Under the pieces are notes generated by a model that was given only the letters and a program-made list of their open reading frames with translations, did not search any database and had not been told where the DNA came from. This document shows positions 1 through 10,959 of a DNA stretch of 64,000 bases, piece after piece. The position numbers were made by a program, and so were the translations under genes. Source of the stretch: Dipteris shenzhenensis (lineage: Eukaryota; Polypodiophyta; Polypodiopsida; Gleicheniales); NCBI GenBank assembly GCA_047967505.1, contig CM106538.1; one strand, 5' to 3'. Each line of letters begins with the position of its first letter. The stretch's first letter is position 1.

Positions 1-456
1 CCTGACACTCATCTCAGTAGCCTTAAACTCTCCTTTTTCCCAATAAGACTTCTAAAGCTCATTCTTATAGGAATTTCAAGTTCTTTATACCAGCCACCTG
101 CCTTGTCATCAGGCTTCGTGTAGACCCTCTTGTTATGGCATTTCCTGATGCAATTTATAACTGTAGCTCTAACAATTTGCCAAGCTTCCCATATCACATC
201 ATTCATACTTTCTTTGTCTCCTAAGAGAGCTAACTTCCACCTAAGGGGGAAGAAAATATGCATATGACTAAACCATCATATGAACTAATGCTTGGACTTG
301 TCTGTGCACTCGATTCTAGCCTTCTTTGCTCAATCCATTCAATTCCCCGCTCGAAACTCAACACATCAACAACGGCCTTCACGCCATTGTCCCACGCCAT
401 CTAAAACGAACTTACATTCCCCTGTGTCTGGATTTCTCCAAACTCTCTCTTGGAGA
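1..456. other. no recognisable gene
   Basis: Short open frames exist on both strands (for example 9-263 on the minus strand) but none matches a family I recognise. Similarity to the CACTA transposase found later in the window begins only at about 457. Confidence 0.4.
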
Positions 457-862
457 GGATCGATGTTGTTTTTAGGAGGACAACTTTACAAGCACACACT
501 TGGGGCCAGAAACGAGGCATCCTATTCATAGCGTGCAAGTCTTCTCACACTCCTCTCGAGTCTTTGGAACCAACCAAGTGTGCTTAAATAGTAGCCCCCA
601 CATTCTTAAGGATATGCATGGGATCCAAGAGATGATTGATTTGTAGCTAACCCCAATAAGGAAGCTCATGAAAGATGGATAGCCTCTTCATACCAAAAGG
701 AGGCTCCTCTCCATTTGCCCTCCAAGCCTGAATCCAATCACTTGCCTTCAAATATGGTGGTGGTGGATCAAGTTAGCCTCCACGCATAAGACGATACTCC
801 AAACATATGAGGAAAAATGTTTATGAAGGTCATGCTTGATACCTTCCGCTGGACCATAAATA
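457..862 (-). pseudogene. CACTA TnpD transposase fragment, internally inverted
   Basis: About 340 bases (457-795) match 41061-41401 of the TnpD-like gene of the CACTA element at 38615-48744, in the same orientation but with many substitutions. This is the part encoding the conserved block after the CxxC motif. The next stretch (about 796-862) matches 41410-41468 in the opposite orientation, so the fragment carries a small local inversion. There is no open frame across it. It is a relic of a related CACTA element and no CACTA termini were seen around it. I am confident of the homology and less sure of the exact edges. Confidence 0.75.
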
Positions 863-879
863 AGGAGATTAATAAAGCT

Positions 880-1065
880 AACCTAGATTTGCTCTACAAT
901 GCCAAAGTCCACAAGGGCAAGTTAAAGTGTCACCGTATAAAGTCAAGAAGATCAACCCCATTGGCACTGTGCTCCTCGAAACTTTGGATGGAGAGTAATT
1001 CAAATCGATGATCAATGGCAGTAGACTCGAGCGCTACTATGACAACTTGCAACTCATCCTTGACA
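880..1065 (+). pseudogene. Ty3/gypsy polyprotein C-terminal fragment
   Basis: One frame reads LLYNAKVHKGKLK. After a frameshift near 930 it continues YKVKKINPIGTVLLETLDGE, an in-frame TAA, then FKSMINGSRLERYYDNL. This layout is what I associate with the extreme C-terminus of plant Ty3/gypsy integrases: a basic stretch, a chromodomain-like tail, then an NGxRLxxYY ending. It directly follows the CACTA fragment, so two TE relics abut. The rest of the element is absent. A gypsy LTR may follow, but I could not find a second copy to prove it. Confidence 0.65.
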
Positions 1066-1961
1066 ACTCGCACCGACAAAATCAAAGAATTGGAAACCCC
1101 AAATCTCCCTTACTCCACTCGTCAAACTCCTCTATCAGGGCTAGAGACAAGCTCTACTAACTGCAACTTGCTTTGAGCCAATACACACGCTCATGTGAGC
1201 TCCTTGCAAACCAGTTGCCACGGAGGTGCAAAATTCTTGGGAAGCCTACACTCACGCTTATCATCGACCAAAACTGCAATATTAGTGGAGCTCCTTCCAC
1301 CTCCAATTTTCTTGGCCACAGTCTTGACCGACTCCATGGGAACGATAATGATTTCTCCTTCTCTTTAAATAGGATGTGGTTTTCCATGGCGTGGGAATGC
1401 CCTTTAAGCAAGTACAACAAGACTCTTCTCCACATTGCTAGTTTGTTGCTCTGTTTCTTCTCTTACTTTGTGTCCATATGCAAAGCTGAGAACTAAAGCT
1501 TTAACAATGGTTCTAAAAAGGTTATGTGCCGAATTGCATGATTAAAATAGAGTCGTATTGAAGGCACCATCTCAAACTAACAACGAGAAGGATATAACAT
1601 CTCGATGGCAATAGTATGATAGCCTTGGATCTCGTAAGGGTAATTTTATATTTTATTTTTGTGTGCATTTGCTTTGCTTGATTCTTTGAAATAGGGCATT
1701 GCCTAAAGAGTAGATGAGAAAACCATTCTTTCTCAACAGATATGCTTGATTAAAGACATGTTTTGCTAGGCTAGCTTATTGAATGCATGTTTAAGTGGCC
1801 CAAATAGTAGTGTCTCGGACATGCTCTCCTAGGTGCTATATGGTATTGGGTTGGGGTCTTTTAAGGTGGCCAGCTGCAACATGTAGCTACAAACACCTAC
1901 ATTCATTGTTCTTCATGCCAAGCCCCCACATTATTCTCCTCCATCATTCAAATTCGGGTCT

Positions 1962-1967
<6 letters not shown>
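1066..1967. other. no recognisable gene; possible gypsy LTR remnant
   Basis: The sequence after the gypsy tail contains a TATA-like TTTAAATAG near 1365. It could be an LTR remnant, but no paired repeat is present in the window. Confidence 0.25.
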
Positions 1968-2056
<89 letters not shown>

Positions 2057-2113
2057 GCATGCATCCGCACACGAACACACACACATGCACACACACACAC
2101 ACACACACACATG

Positions 2114-2148
<35 letters not shown>

Positions 2149-2149
2149 A
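1968..2149. repeat. (CT)n-(CA)n compound microsatellite
   Basis: About 32 bases of CT dinucleotides run into about 150 bases of imperfect CA/TG-type dinucleotides with GC-containing interruptions. Open frames through it are low-complexity artefacts. Confidence 0.97.
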
Positions 2150-2670
2150 AAATATAGCCCTTTGTGAGGTAGGTGAATAGGGAGCTTGGTGATTTCTTTC
2201 ATGAAGAAAAGTGAAGATTGTGAGCCTTCTAGGTTTTTTTCTCAACATCTGCTCTTGATCGAATTTGATGTGAACTCTTGACAAAATTTGTCGCTCATGG
2301 ACTTGGTGTGAAATTTTGATGCAATTGCTTCATATTCGATTGTATAAGGTGTTATGTTCTTTAGTTTGCCTTTCTTGAATCTTCCTATGCATACAAAGTA
2401 CTATCCTATGTGCACATATGCTAGATAATTGTGTTTGCTTACATGCCAGCCTATGTTATTGTACTATTCACAATCAATTGAATTCTTTGAATCTTTTCTT
2501 CTTATGATCACAAATGGTTCTTTCCACGTGGCAACTTGGAGGAGAAGCACTTAGGAAATGCTACCATGTACCACCTTTAGACTCATATGTCTTGGACTAC
2601 CACCCTTGGACTCTTGGACTGTTGAAATTTTACAGACTCGTGAACCATCACAATCTCTCTTATATTACAA
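2150..2670. repeat. AT-rich spacer ending in a CTTGGACTACCACC minisatellite
   Basis: No gene was seen. From about 2565 to 2645 the motif CTTGGACTACCACCCTTGGA recurs in degenerate form. The same motif resumes after Copia-1 at 7418, so the retrotransposon split one minisatellite. Confidence 0.6.
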
Positions 2671-2675
2671 TTTAC

Positions 2676-3408
2676 TGTTAGATATCAATGCTCCACTCTC
2701 GTGTAACTATGCGGGAATCAGCTAACTCTACTTGTAAGCCCCCCATATGAGGAGAAGGCATTTGAGTAGCTCGGTTATCCGGTAGGTCATGGTTTGGACA
2801 CCAGATGGGGGCCATGTGTGGCCTGATGGCTAGACGGCTTCAGATAGAGTTGGCACACTACTAACTAGGCTACATGCAAGTGCGAGAAGGCATCCCATGA
2901 CTGACTACACTGAGGGTAGATGGAGCATTTCTCGGGGCAGCCCACTCTCGGGTTGCGGAGCCCGTTTGAAGCCCCAAATGATCCCGGATGGCTCTGGGTC
3001 GAACGGTAACCATAGGTTAGTTGCTCTATTTTGTGCAATGGTTCTATCGTGTGGTCGGTGGCCTATTTTGGGACCGACCCCCAATCGGCCATTTTGGGCG
3101 GACTGGGTCGATCACCCAATTGGGTCTAACTGACTACGAGTGGTGGCTATATAAGAGCAAGCCCATGAAGCCCATTATCATCACTAGCTATAGCAACCCT
3201 GATTCCTTAGCATCCAACCTCCATCGTCTACTATTTCTAGCACGCCATCGAAGCTTCTCTCACAGGAACGCATGGCTGGGAGGCAGCGCCATCTATTGTA
3301 TCAGTTTTACAGTAATCAAATTTTTGATTCTCCATACTATCTACTTTTCTCTCTTGCATACAAGATCCTGTTATCTATTGAGCACAGACATTGTATTGTT
3401 TTCTTACA
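2676..3408 (+). repeat. Copia-1 5' LTR
   Basis: This 733-bp copy starts TG and ends CA. It carries a 20-base insertion (near 2712-2732) absent from the 3' LTR. A TATA box lies at 3148-3154. Confidence 0.95.
3148..3154 (+). promoter_or_regulatory. LTR TATA box
   Basis: TATATAA sits in the 5' LTR about 260 bases before the LTR end, and the equivalent in the 3' LTR is at 7157-7163. It is the likely core promoter of the retroelement transcript. Confidence 0.6.
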
Positions 3409-3420
3409 TGGTATCAGAGC
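3409..3420 (+). other. Copia-1 primer-binding site
   Basis: TGGTATCAGAGC immediately follows the 5' LTR. It is the standard complement of the 3' end of initiator methionine tRNA used by plant copia elements. Confidence 0.9.
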
Positions 3421-3480
3421 TTGGGCTCTAGTAAGAAGATTTGGTAGTGTGTTTCTGTTTGCAAGCAGATTGTGAGAGAT

Positions 3481-6400
3481 GGCCCAGCCCGCAAGACTGC
3501 GAATCCCACCGTTCGACGAAAGTGAAAAGTTGGATGGCACTAACTATCCACTTTGGAAGTTCAAGATGAAGACCATCCTAAGTGCATACGAGCTTTGGGA
3601 TACTGCTACTGGGGTGGACCTGACGCCGATTGCGAGATCGAATCCAGTCAATGCAGCACAATAGATAGTACCAACTGCAGATGAGATTCTCGCGTGGACA
3701 AGAAGAATGATGCGAAATGTCCAGCAAAAGGAAAAGGTACGATTGCGCTCAAGTCAGATGGAGTTGTAAAACAATTGTCCGATGTTCTTTATGTGCCAGA
3801 TATCAAGAGGAACTTGTTGTCCGTTTCTGCGATCACAGATCGCGACCTCAAAGTTCAATTCCATAAGAATGGTGCACAAATTTTGGATCTTCAAGGGAAG
3901 GTCATTGGTAAAGGTACGCGATGCAACAACATCTACGAACTCTCAGCTTTCAATGCTCGAGCCGATGTGAGCAACACTAAGCTGTGGCATGAGAGGTTTG
4001 GTCATCTAAACCTTAGTTCTTTAAAGGAGATGCATAAAAGTGGAATGATTGCAGACCTACCAAAAATTACAGATCTGCCCGATGTATGTGAAGCTTGCAT
4101 GATGGGCAAGCAGCATCGGCAGCCCTTTCCTAAAGAGGCCAGCAGGGAAAAGGATCCTCTAGAGCTCGTTCACACGGACCTCTGCGGAAAGATGGAGATG
4201 GAAGCTTTGGGTGGTTCCCACTACTTCATGACGCTAATCGATGACTACAGTAGAAGGATATGGATATACTTCCTGAAGACTAAAGATGAGGCTTTTAGTA
4301 AGTTCAAAGAATGGCATGTAATGGTCGAGAAAGAAACGGGGAGGAAGGTGAAGAAGTTGAAATTAGGCAGAGGTGGTGAGTTCACATCAAGTGAATTCGA
4401 AAGTTACTGCAAAAGTCACGAGATCAAGAGGCAGAAACCCCCGCCACATACATCACAGCAAAATGGAGTAGCAGAGTGCAAGATGCGCATCATCTGCAAA
4501 ATGGGCAAGAGTATGATGAAAGGGAAAGATTTACCAAGACTTTCTGGGCTGAAGCATGTAACATGGCAGTTTACATTCTGAATCATAGCTACACGAAGGC
4601 TGTGAATGGGATGACTCCACTGCAGGCCTTTTCTGGTAAGAAACCTTCAGCTGCACATTTCAGAGTTTTTAGATGTGACTGTTTTATGCATGTCCCTGAT
4701 GCTAATAGGACCAAATGGGAACCGAAGAGCCGGAAGTGTATTTTCTTGGGCTACAGTGGAGAGGCGAAGGGTTACCGTCTCTATAACCCTGTTACCAAGA
4801 AGGTAATAGTAAGTCACGATGTGGTCTTCTCAGAACAGCCGCATCAATTGGAGGAGGATGCTTCCTTCCTAGACAATCAGGACTAGGATATCCATCCCGT
4901 ACAGCCACCAACAGCAGACCGAACTCCCCCAACGGTGCTTGGAAGGATTCAAGATAAAGAAGAGGAGCCTACAGAACCACAACAGCAACGACCATTCCCG
5001 AAGTGGGTAAAGTAGCTTTTGGACGGCAGAGAACCTCCAACCATTAAGGAGGAACCATCCGAACACCGCCGGTCCAAGAGATTAGGAGAGCAAAGAAGGG
5101 CGCAGGAACACTTGGTCAACTATGCTTTGATGACAGAGGTCATCCATGCTGAAGAACCCAAGTGTCTTGAAGAGGCACAAGGTGATGATAGGTGGATGGA
5201 GGCTATGCAATCGGAGTATGGCTCCATAATGAAGAACAACACTTGGGACCTTGTGGATCGACCACCAAAATGCAAGGTCATCGGCACCAAGTGGGTGTAC
5301 AAGACCAAGTACAAGTTTGACGGCACATTGGATAAGTACAAGGCTTGGCTCATGGCAAAAGGATTCGCACAGCTACATGGTTTTGATTATTAGGATACTT
5401 TTGCTCCCATGGCTCGACTAACCACAATTTGCAGTGTTTTGGCTTTAGCAACATAAGAAAGTTGGCCTTGTTTTAGATGGATGTAAAGTCCACCTTTTTG
5501 AATGGAGATCTCAAGGAGGAGGTATACGTGGAACAACCACCAGGTTTTGTGATCCCCGGTTCAGAAGATAAAGTCTGTAAACTGAAGAAGGCACTTTACG
5601 GGCTGACACAGGCCCCAGGAGTGTGGTACCAGCAGATTGATGCCTACTTTCTGCAAAACGGGTTTAGGAGGAGCCCATCTAAAGCAAATTTGTATAACTA
5701 CAGAGAAGGAGGTAGGTGTATGATCGTGGTCCTTTATGTGGACAACCTTGTCATGATAGGGAACCATGAAGAGAAGATCTCGCAGACAAAGCATTTGCTA
5801 GGAAGAGAGTTTAAAATGACAGACCTTGGATTGATGTATTTCTGTTTGGGGATTGAAGTTTGGCAAGAGCCAAAACAGATCTTCATCTCACAGCTGAAGT
5901 ATGCTGGAGAGATGTTAAAGGCATTTGGCATGGCTGAATGCAAGACAGTTGGCACCCCTATGGAGGTTGACATGGAGCTCTCAAACGAGGATTCATCACC
6001 ACTGGTGGATGAAGCGAAGTACAGAAGGCTTGTGGGCAGCTTGATTTACTTGTGCAGCACGCGGTCGGACATCAGCTTTGCGACTGGTGTACTAAGCAGG
6101 TTTTCCAATAAGCCCCGGGAGAACCATTGGAGGGTAGGGATACGGGTGCTGAATACATCAAAGGAACACTTGATTATGGCATCACCTATACCAAGTTCAA
6201 CATCTTGATCGGATTCTGTGACTCGGATTGGGCAGGAGATGTGGACAGCAGGAGGTCAGTGACAGGTTACTATTTCTCACTCGGATTTGGAGCTGTGTCA
6301 TGGGTTAGCAAGAAGCAACCTACAGTTGCTCTATCTTCTACCGAGGCTGAGTACAAATCAGCATGTTTTGCTTCTTGTGAGGCAGTGTGGTTGAGGAGGA

Positions 6401-6675
6401 TTTTAGGGGACATGGGTGCAATGCAGAACAAGCCTACGCAGTTATCATGTGACAATCAGAGTTGCATGGTGATTGCAAAGAACCCTGTGTTCCATGCTCG
6501 CACAAAACACATTGAGATTCAATATCACATTGTACGCGAGCTCATCATGGATGGAGAGGTCGACTTGATGTACTGTCCGACTACAGAGAATGCTGTGGAC
6601 ATCTTCACGAAGGCTCTTGGAAGAGACTTGCTGGAGAGGCATCTTCATCGACTTGGCATTGGGCCGAAAAAGTAA
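3481..6675 (+). pseudogene. Copia-1 gag-pol polyprotein, degenerate
   Basis: A short gag N-terminus (3481-3664, containing LDGTNYPLWKFKM) ends at a stop. The sequence then jumps into the region after the protease, so the zinc knuckle and protease are deleted. Next come the GAG-pre-integrase and integrase segment (3694-4886, frameshift near 4530), reverse transcriptase (5019-6200, several stops) and RNase H (6127-6675, after a frameshift near 6150). The integrase catalytic Asp position reads LGRGGEF in place of the usual D-x-GGEF, and the RT box reads YVDN, not YVDD. Both losses imply dead enzymes. RNase H, with the SSTEAEY motif, is the best preserved part. Confidence 0.93.
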
Positions 6676-6694
6676 GTTCACTTGCAGGTGGACA

Positions 6695-6704
6695 TTGAGG
6701 GGGG
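6695..6704 (+). other. Copia-1 polypurine tract
   Basis: A purine run ending GAGGGGGG directly precedes the TG of the 3' LTR, the expected position for the plus-strand primer. Confidence 0.8.
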
Positions 6705-7417
6705 TGTTAGATATCAATGTTCCACTCTCGTGTAACTATGTTGTAAGCCCCCCATATGAGGAGAAGGCATTTGAGTAGATCGGTTATCCGGTAGGCCCTG
6801 GTTTGGACACCAAATGGGGGCCATGTGTGGCCCGATGGCTGGATGGCTTTAGATAGAGTTGGCACATTGCCAACTAGGCTACATGCAAGTGCAGGAAGGC
6901 ATCCCATGACTGACTGCACCGAGGGTAGATGGAGCATTTCCCGGGGCAGCCCGCTCTCAGGTTGCGAGGCCCGTTTGAAGCCCCAGATGATCCCGGATGG
7001 CTCTGGGCCGAACGGTGACCATAGGTTAGTTGTTCTATTTTGCGCAACGGTTCTATCATGTGGTCGGTGGCCTATTTCGGGACCGACCCCTAGTCGGCCA
7101 TTTTGGGTGGACTGGGTCGGTCACCCAATTGGGTCTAACCGACTACGAGTGGTGGCTATATAAGAGCAAGCCCGTGAAGCCCATTATCATCACTGGCTAC
7201 AGCAACCCTGATTCCTTAGCATCCAGCCTCCGTCATCTACTGTTTCTAGCATGCCATCGAAGTTTCTCTCACAGGAGCACACGGCTGGGAGGCAGTGCCA
7301 TCTATTGTATCAGTTTTACAGTAATCAAATTTTTGATTCTCCATACTATGTGCTTTTCTCTCTTGCATATGAGATCCTGTTATCTGTTGAGCACAGACGT
7401 TGTATTGTTTTCTTACA
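6705..7417 (+). repeat. Copia-1 3' LTR
   Basis: This 713-bp copy matches the 5' LTR throughout except for the 20-base indel and scattered substitutions. It ends in TTACA before the TTTAC target duplication. Confidence 0.95.
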
Positions 7418-7790
7418 TTTACTACCCTTGATTCTTGGACTTTTACTGACTTATGAACTACCAACACACTCTCTTCTACCTACGAACCATAAGAGGGCTT
7501 TTGCTAGATTACAAGAGCGTAGTAAATGCTACCACATGCCACCCTTGGGCTCACCATCTCTTGGATTACCACTGTTGGACTCTTGGACTTTATGGACTCA
7601 TGAACTACCACAAGCTCTTGGACTACCACCGTTGGAGTCAAGATTACAAAAGGATCTTGGACTACCACCCTTGAACTCATAGACTATCACGTGCTATTAG
7701 ACTATGCCATGCGCCACCCTTGGAATCCTAGACTATCACTTCCTCTTGGATTACCACCCTTGGGACTCTTGCTCTTACTGACTCATGAAC
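7418..7790 (+). repeat. CTTGGACTACCACC minisatellite
   Basis: About a dozen degenerate copies of a motif like CTTGGACTACCACCCTTGGA are mixed with GACTCATGAACTACCAC. It continues the minisatellite seen before Copia-1 at 2565-2645. Confidence 0.75.
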
Positions 7791-8110
7791 TACCACACAC
7801 ATACACATATGCATACGTCTACAAAATACACAAAAACACACACGTGTGCATTCTCACACATGCATGCATGCACATGTGCGCGTGCGCACACACACACACA
7901 CATGGGCATAAGTGCACGCATGCACATGCACATGTGTACACATAGGCAAGGGGCACACACATACACATGCACATGCATACACAACACACACATAGGCAAG
8001 AGGTGTACACATACACACTCACGTGAGCACAAATGCACACAATCATGTATGCACATAGATGCACACACTTACATACACATATACATACACACACATGTAG
8101 GCTATCAAAC
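7791..8110. repeat. CA-rich imperfect microsatellite
   Basis: Roughly 320 bases of CACA/CATG-rich low-complexity DNA. Open frames on either strand here are compositional artefacts. Confidence 0.9.
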
Positions 8111-8653
8111 AACCATTCAATCAGTATATATCAAATACAAAATCTATAGCAACACCCACACTCATTGGTATACATTCATGTTCGCACATATAGCTAGACC
8201 AATTTATTTCAAGCTAGGGCTCAGAGGTGATGACTAAGTCCTAGCTACCCTATGAAATTCTAGCAAAATAAGCATATAGTTAGTCCTTGCCTAGTTATTA
8301 GGTCCCGTGCATTCGCACGCTTTTGCATAGGCACATAGTAGATTGCATTAGTAATTGTGCCACACACTTTCATTCCACACTCTCAAAGCATGTGCTAAAT
8401 TCACATCCCTCAAACTACACATGCAACTGTCATACTTGCATACCAACTAATCTACCAATTTAATGACCAACACCATATCCAAAGAAGATTCAACGAAAGA
8501 GTCCAAAGCCTCAGCCACCATGAGACCCCACCAAAGTTTGCAGCCATCTACCTCCTCTCAACAAAGGCAACCACATGCAATTATGGTTTAGAGTGGTAGC
8601 TTTGACTCAAGATTCCGTCCTTGACATGGAGATAGAAGAGAGGTAGCAATGCC
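8111..8653. other. no recognisable gene
   Basis: AT-rich sequence without a clear repeat or coding pattern. Confidence 0.4.
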
Positions 8654-9151
8654 ATGCCCCAATCACCACTTGCCTATATGACCATTGATAAGGCCCAGTC
8701 CTTGGAGCTTGTGTGGCCACCTCCATCAACTTATGTAGTATCCAACGATGCAAAATATTTCTTAGAGAAAAGGGTACTTGGATGTTTGTTTGAGCACCTA
8801 CAATCCTTGAAGGACAATCCTACAACGACTACATACATCCAGGAATTTCTCCATTCTTACCACTCCTCTAAGGATGCACACATTGGCAAATACAGCACCA
8901 TCACTATAAATAAGACTCCACAAAATATTTTACTCTATAGTACAGTGATCCAAAGGGCCTTCTCAGTCCTAAATAAATGGGGAAAATACCCCACAAGGCC
9001 TGCCAATGCCAAATTTTTCAAAATTTATCCTCTCCTTGTCCAGGGCACTAAGTTCCATAGGGTTGGAATACTACTTCACACAATCATCGACCCTCGACTC
9101 AAGGAAGTAGCTACATTCCTATTCAAGTTGTCACTTTTAAAACAACGATAA
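8654..9151 (+). CDS. hypothetical ORF, unrecognised
   Basis: This is a 165-residue open frame with ordinary amino-acid composition and no low complexity, which makes it more credible than most frames nearby. I recognise no domain, signal peptide or membrane segment. It has no obvious partner in its own frame on either side. It may be an exon or fragment of an old mobile-element gene. Its start is only the first Met in the frame. Confidence 0.3.
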   Translation: MPQSPLAYMTIDKAQSLELVWPPPSTYVVSNDAKYFLEKRVLGCLFEHLQSLKDNPTTTTYIQEFLHSYHSSKDAHIGKYSTITINKTPQNILLYSTVIQRAFSVLNKWGKYPTRPANAKFFKIYPLLVQGTKFHRVGILLHTIIDPRLKEVATFLFKLSLLKQR

Positions 9152-9540
9152 GAGATGTTTGTGATTTTCAGTGCAATTGTTCGAACCAAGGTAGAGAAGA
9201 AGAATCATATGGTGAGAAGTGAAAATCTTCTTTTTGCAATTCAATAAGATATGCATTTGCACATGTTACTCTGGGGTAAGGTTTTTCCAAGGTGGATGCA
9301 TGAAAGAACATGATGTTTGAAACATTTTCTTCTTTTGTATTTGATTGTAGAATGTTTGCAACTTTATGAACAATTATTTTTTTAAAGATTTGGTGAAAAT
9401 GTGAAAGTTAAGCAAGTAAGATACATTCATTATTAGGAAATTGGGAGAGAAAGTCCATGTCTAACTCAAATACTTGATGAATCTAATGAAGACCTCAATG
9501 TTTCAATGATAAATAAATTCCAAAACCTTAGTTCAGCCTA
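9152..9540. other. no recognisable gene
   Basis: AT-rich spacer. No repeat copies were noticed elsewhere in the window. Confidence 0.35.
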
Positions 9541-9699
9541 GTCTCCTACATGCACTTGAGGTCCCGGAGAATTTTGCCCAAGGATCTTGTGCCGGAAGAT
9601 AGTGCTTCAAGCGACCCACCCCCTTCGCCCTAGCTAGGGATCCGGAAGCTCAATTCCTAGCCCCCTCATTTTATAGGCCTCTGACAAGAAGATCTATCT

Positions 9700-10772
9700 A
9701 TCTCCAACGAGATGGAGAGCCTGGATGAAGTAATGCAAGACCCTGGGCTTTTGAAGCCCCATTCACTAGTGTGGCCTCTCCCAACTCTCCCGCACCTTTG
9801 GTTGCATCCAGGCTGAGGGGTACATTCTCCATGTTCAGACGTTTAGGCCAAACAGAGTCGATAGACATGGAGAACCCCTACACCGACATGTATGCACGAA
9901 GGGAAGGTCAACAACATCCAGCTGTGAACCACAGACCGGGATGAAAACCACCTTTGCAGACCCAAGACCCTCCACCTATGCAAGACCTCCCCAATGGGAA
10001 CGCATGGATGATGAAGATCTATGGATGAAGGAATTCCGAGGGCAAGATCCTAGCTGAGGGGATGCGAGGAACTTCCGAGGGGTGCCTTATGAACCCCCAA
10101 TAACCCAGGTGCCACCAACTTTCGTCAACTATGGGGCACCACAGTTCCCACTTTATCACCCATTGTATAGAACCAATGTTCCCATGCCCTAGGACCCACC
10201 TCCTTGGGGAGTACATCCCTTCCCATCCATACCTGTTACACCGATGAATGCAGACCTGGGCACATCCGTCCCAATGCCGGTACCAGCATCCACATGGATA
10301 CCACCACCAAGGCCAGGCTTAAGGCCGGCCCTATGTCCCATTAGGCCCACAACAATGCCACCCCCGCCAACCGCTCAAACAAGCCCTAGGAAGGGAGGCC
10401 ACACCACCTCCACCCACCCCGGTGTTTCTCGTAGGGATTGCAAATCCCTCGAGGAGCCGACCCATAGCTATCTCCAAGTTAATGACCAAGTTCCTTGGAG
10501 AAGAAGACCTGGTCTCCCATGTGGAGCGATTTGAACAAATTTGCAAAGATTTTGGTGCTCCTAGGGACCTAGAAATGGCCAATGCATTTGGTCTCAGCTT
10601 GGATGGCAAAGCAAGCCAATGGTATAGGGCTCTCACCTTAGAAGAGAAAATCAACTGGGAGACATTGAGAAAGGTCTTCAATGTGGGGTTTTCCCTCAAT
10701 GGACATGAATGGAGCCCAATTAATCAATTGGATGAAGTAAAGCACAATGACAAGGAATCCCTAAGGGATTAA
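9700..10772 (+). pseudogene. Ty3/gypsy gag relic
   Basis: A proline-rich N-terminal part (about 9840-10425, several stops) leads, after a frameshift near 10425, into a gag core at 10422-10772. The core contains FLGEEDLVSHVERFEQICK, then LSLDGKASQWYRAL. The LxGxAxxWY box is the signature of the Retrotrans_gag family. The frame ends at a TAA at 10770-10772. No LTRs, protease or pol follow, so this is an isolated 5' fragment of a gypsy-type element. A similar Gly/Pro-rich leader extends upstream to about 9600. Confidence 0.75.
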
Positions 10773-10959
10773 AGAAATGCATTGAGCTCTCAAGAATGAC
10801 TAATGGAGTCCCACAACATAATGAAAAATGCTCCATACATTGAACAAATACAGCAATTGAGAGATCAATGGATTGTCTTTGGTTCCCCATCGAAGCCCCA
10901 ACAAGGGCTTCCAAAGAATAGTCCACAATGGCAGCCATGGGAGGTAAAATTTCTTTGAG

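Larger units (their letters stand above)
2676..7417 (+). mobile_element. Ty1/copia LTR retrotransposon (Copia-1), structurally complete, decayed
   Basis: The element has two long direct repeats beginning TGTTAGATATCAATG and ending TTCTTACA. It has an initiator-Met tRNA primer-binding site after the 5' LTR and a G-rich polypurine tract before the 3' LTR. The direct target duplication TTTAC lies at 2671-2675 and 7418-7422. Its length is 4742 bp. The internal order is gag remnant, integrase, reverse transcriptase, RNase H, which is the copia order. A deletion removed most of gag and the protease, and the remainder carries frameshifts, stops and catalytic-site losses, so the copy cannot supply its own proteins. 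Confidence 0.95.

Noticed and set aside
1968-2149. Long Cys/Val and His/Thr open frames
   Set aside because: Pure dinucleotide-repeat translation.
7791-8237. 150-residue His/Thr-rich frame
   Set aside because: CA-rich microsatellite artefact.
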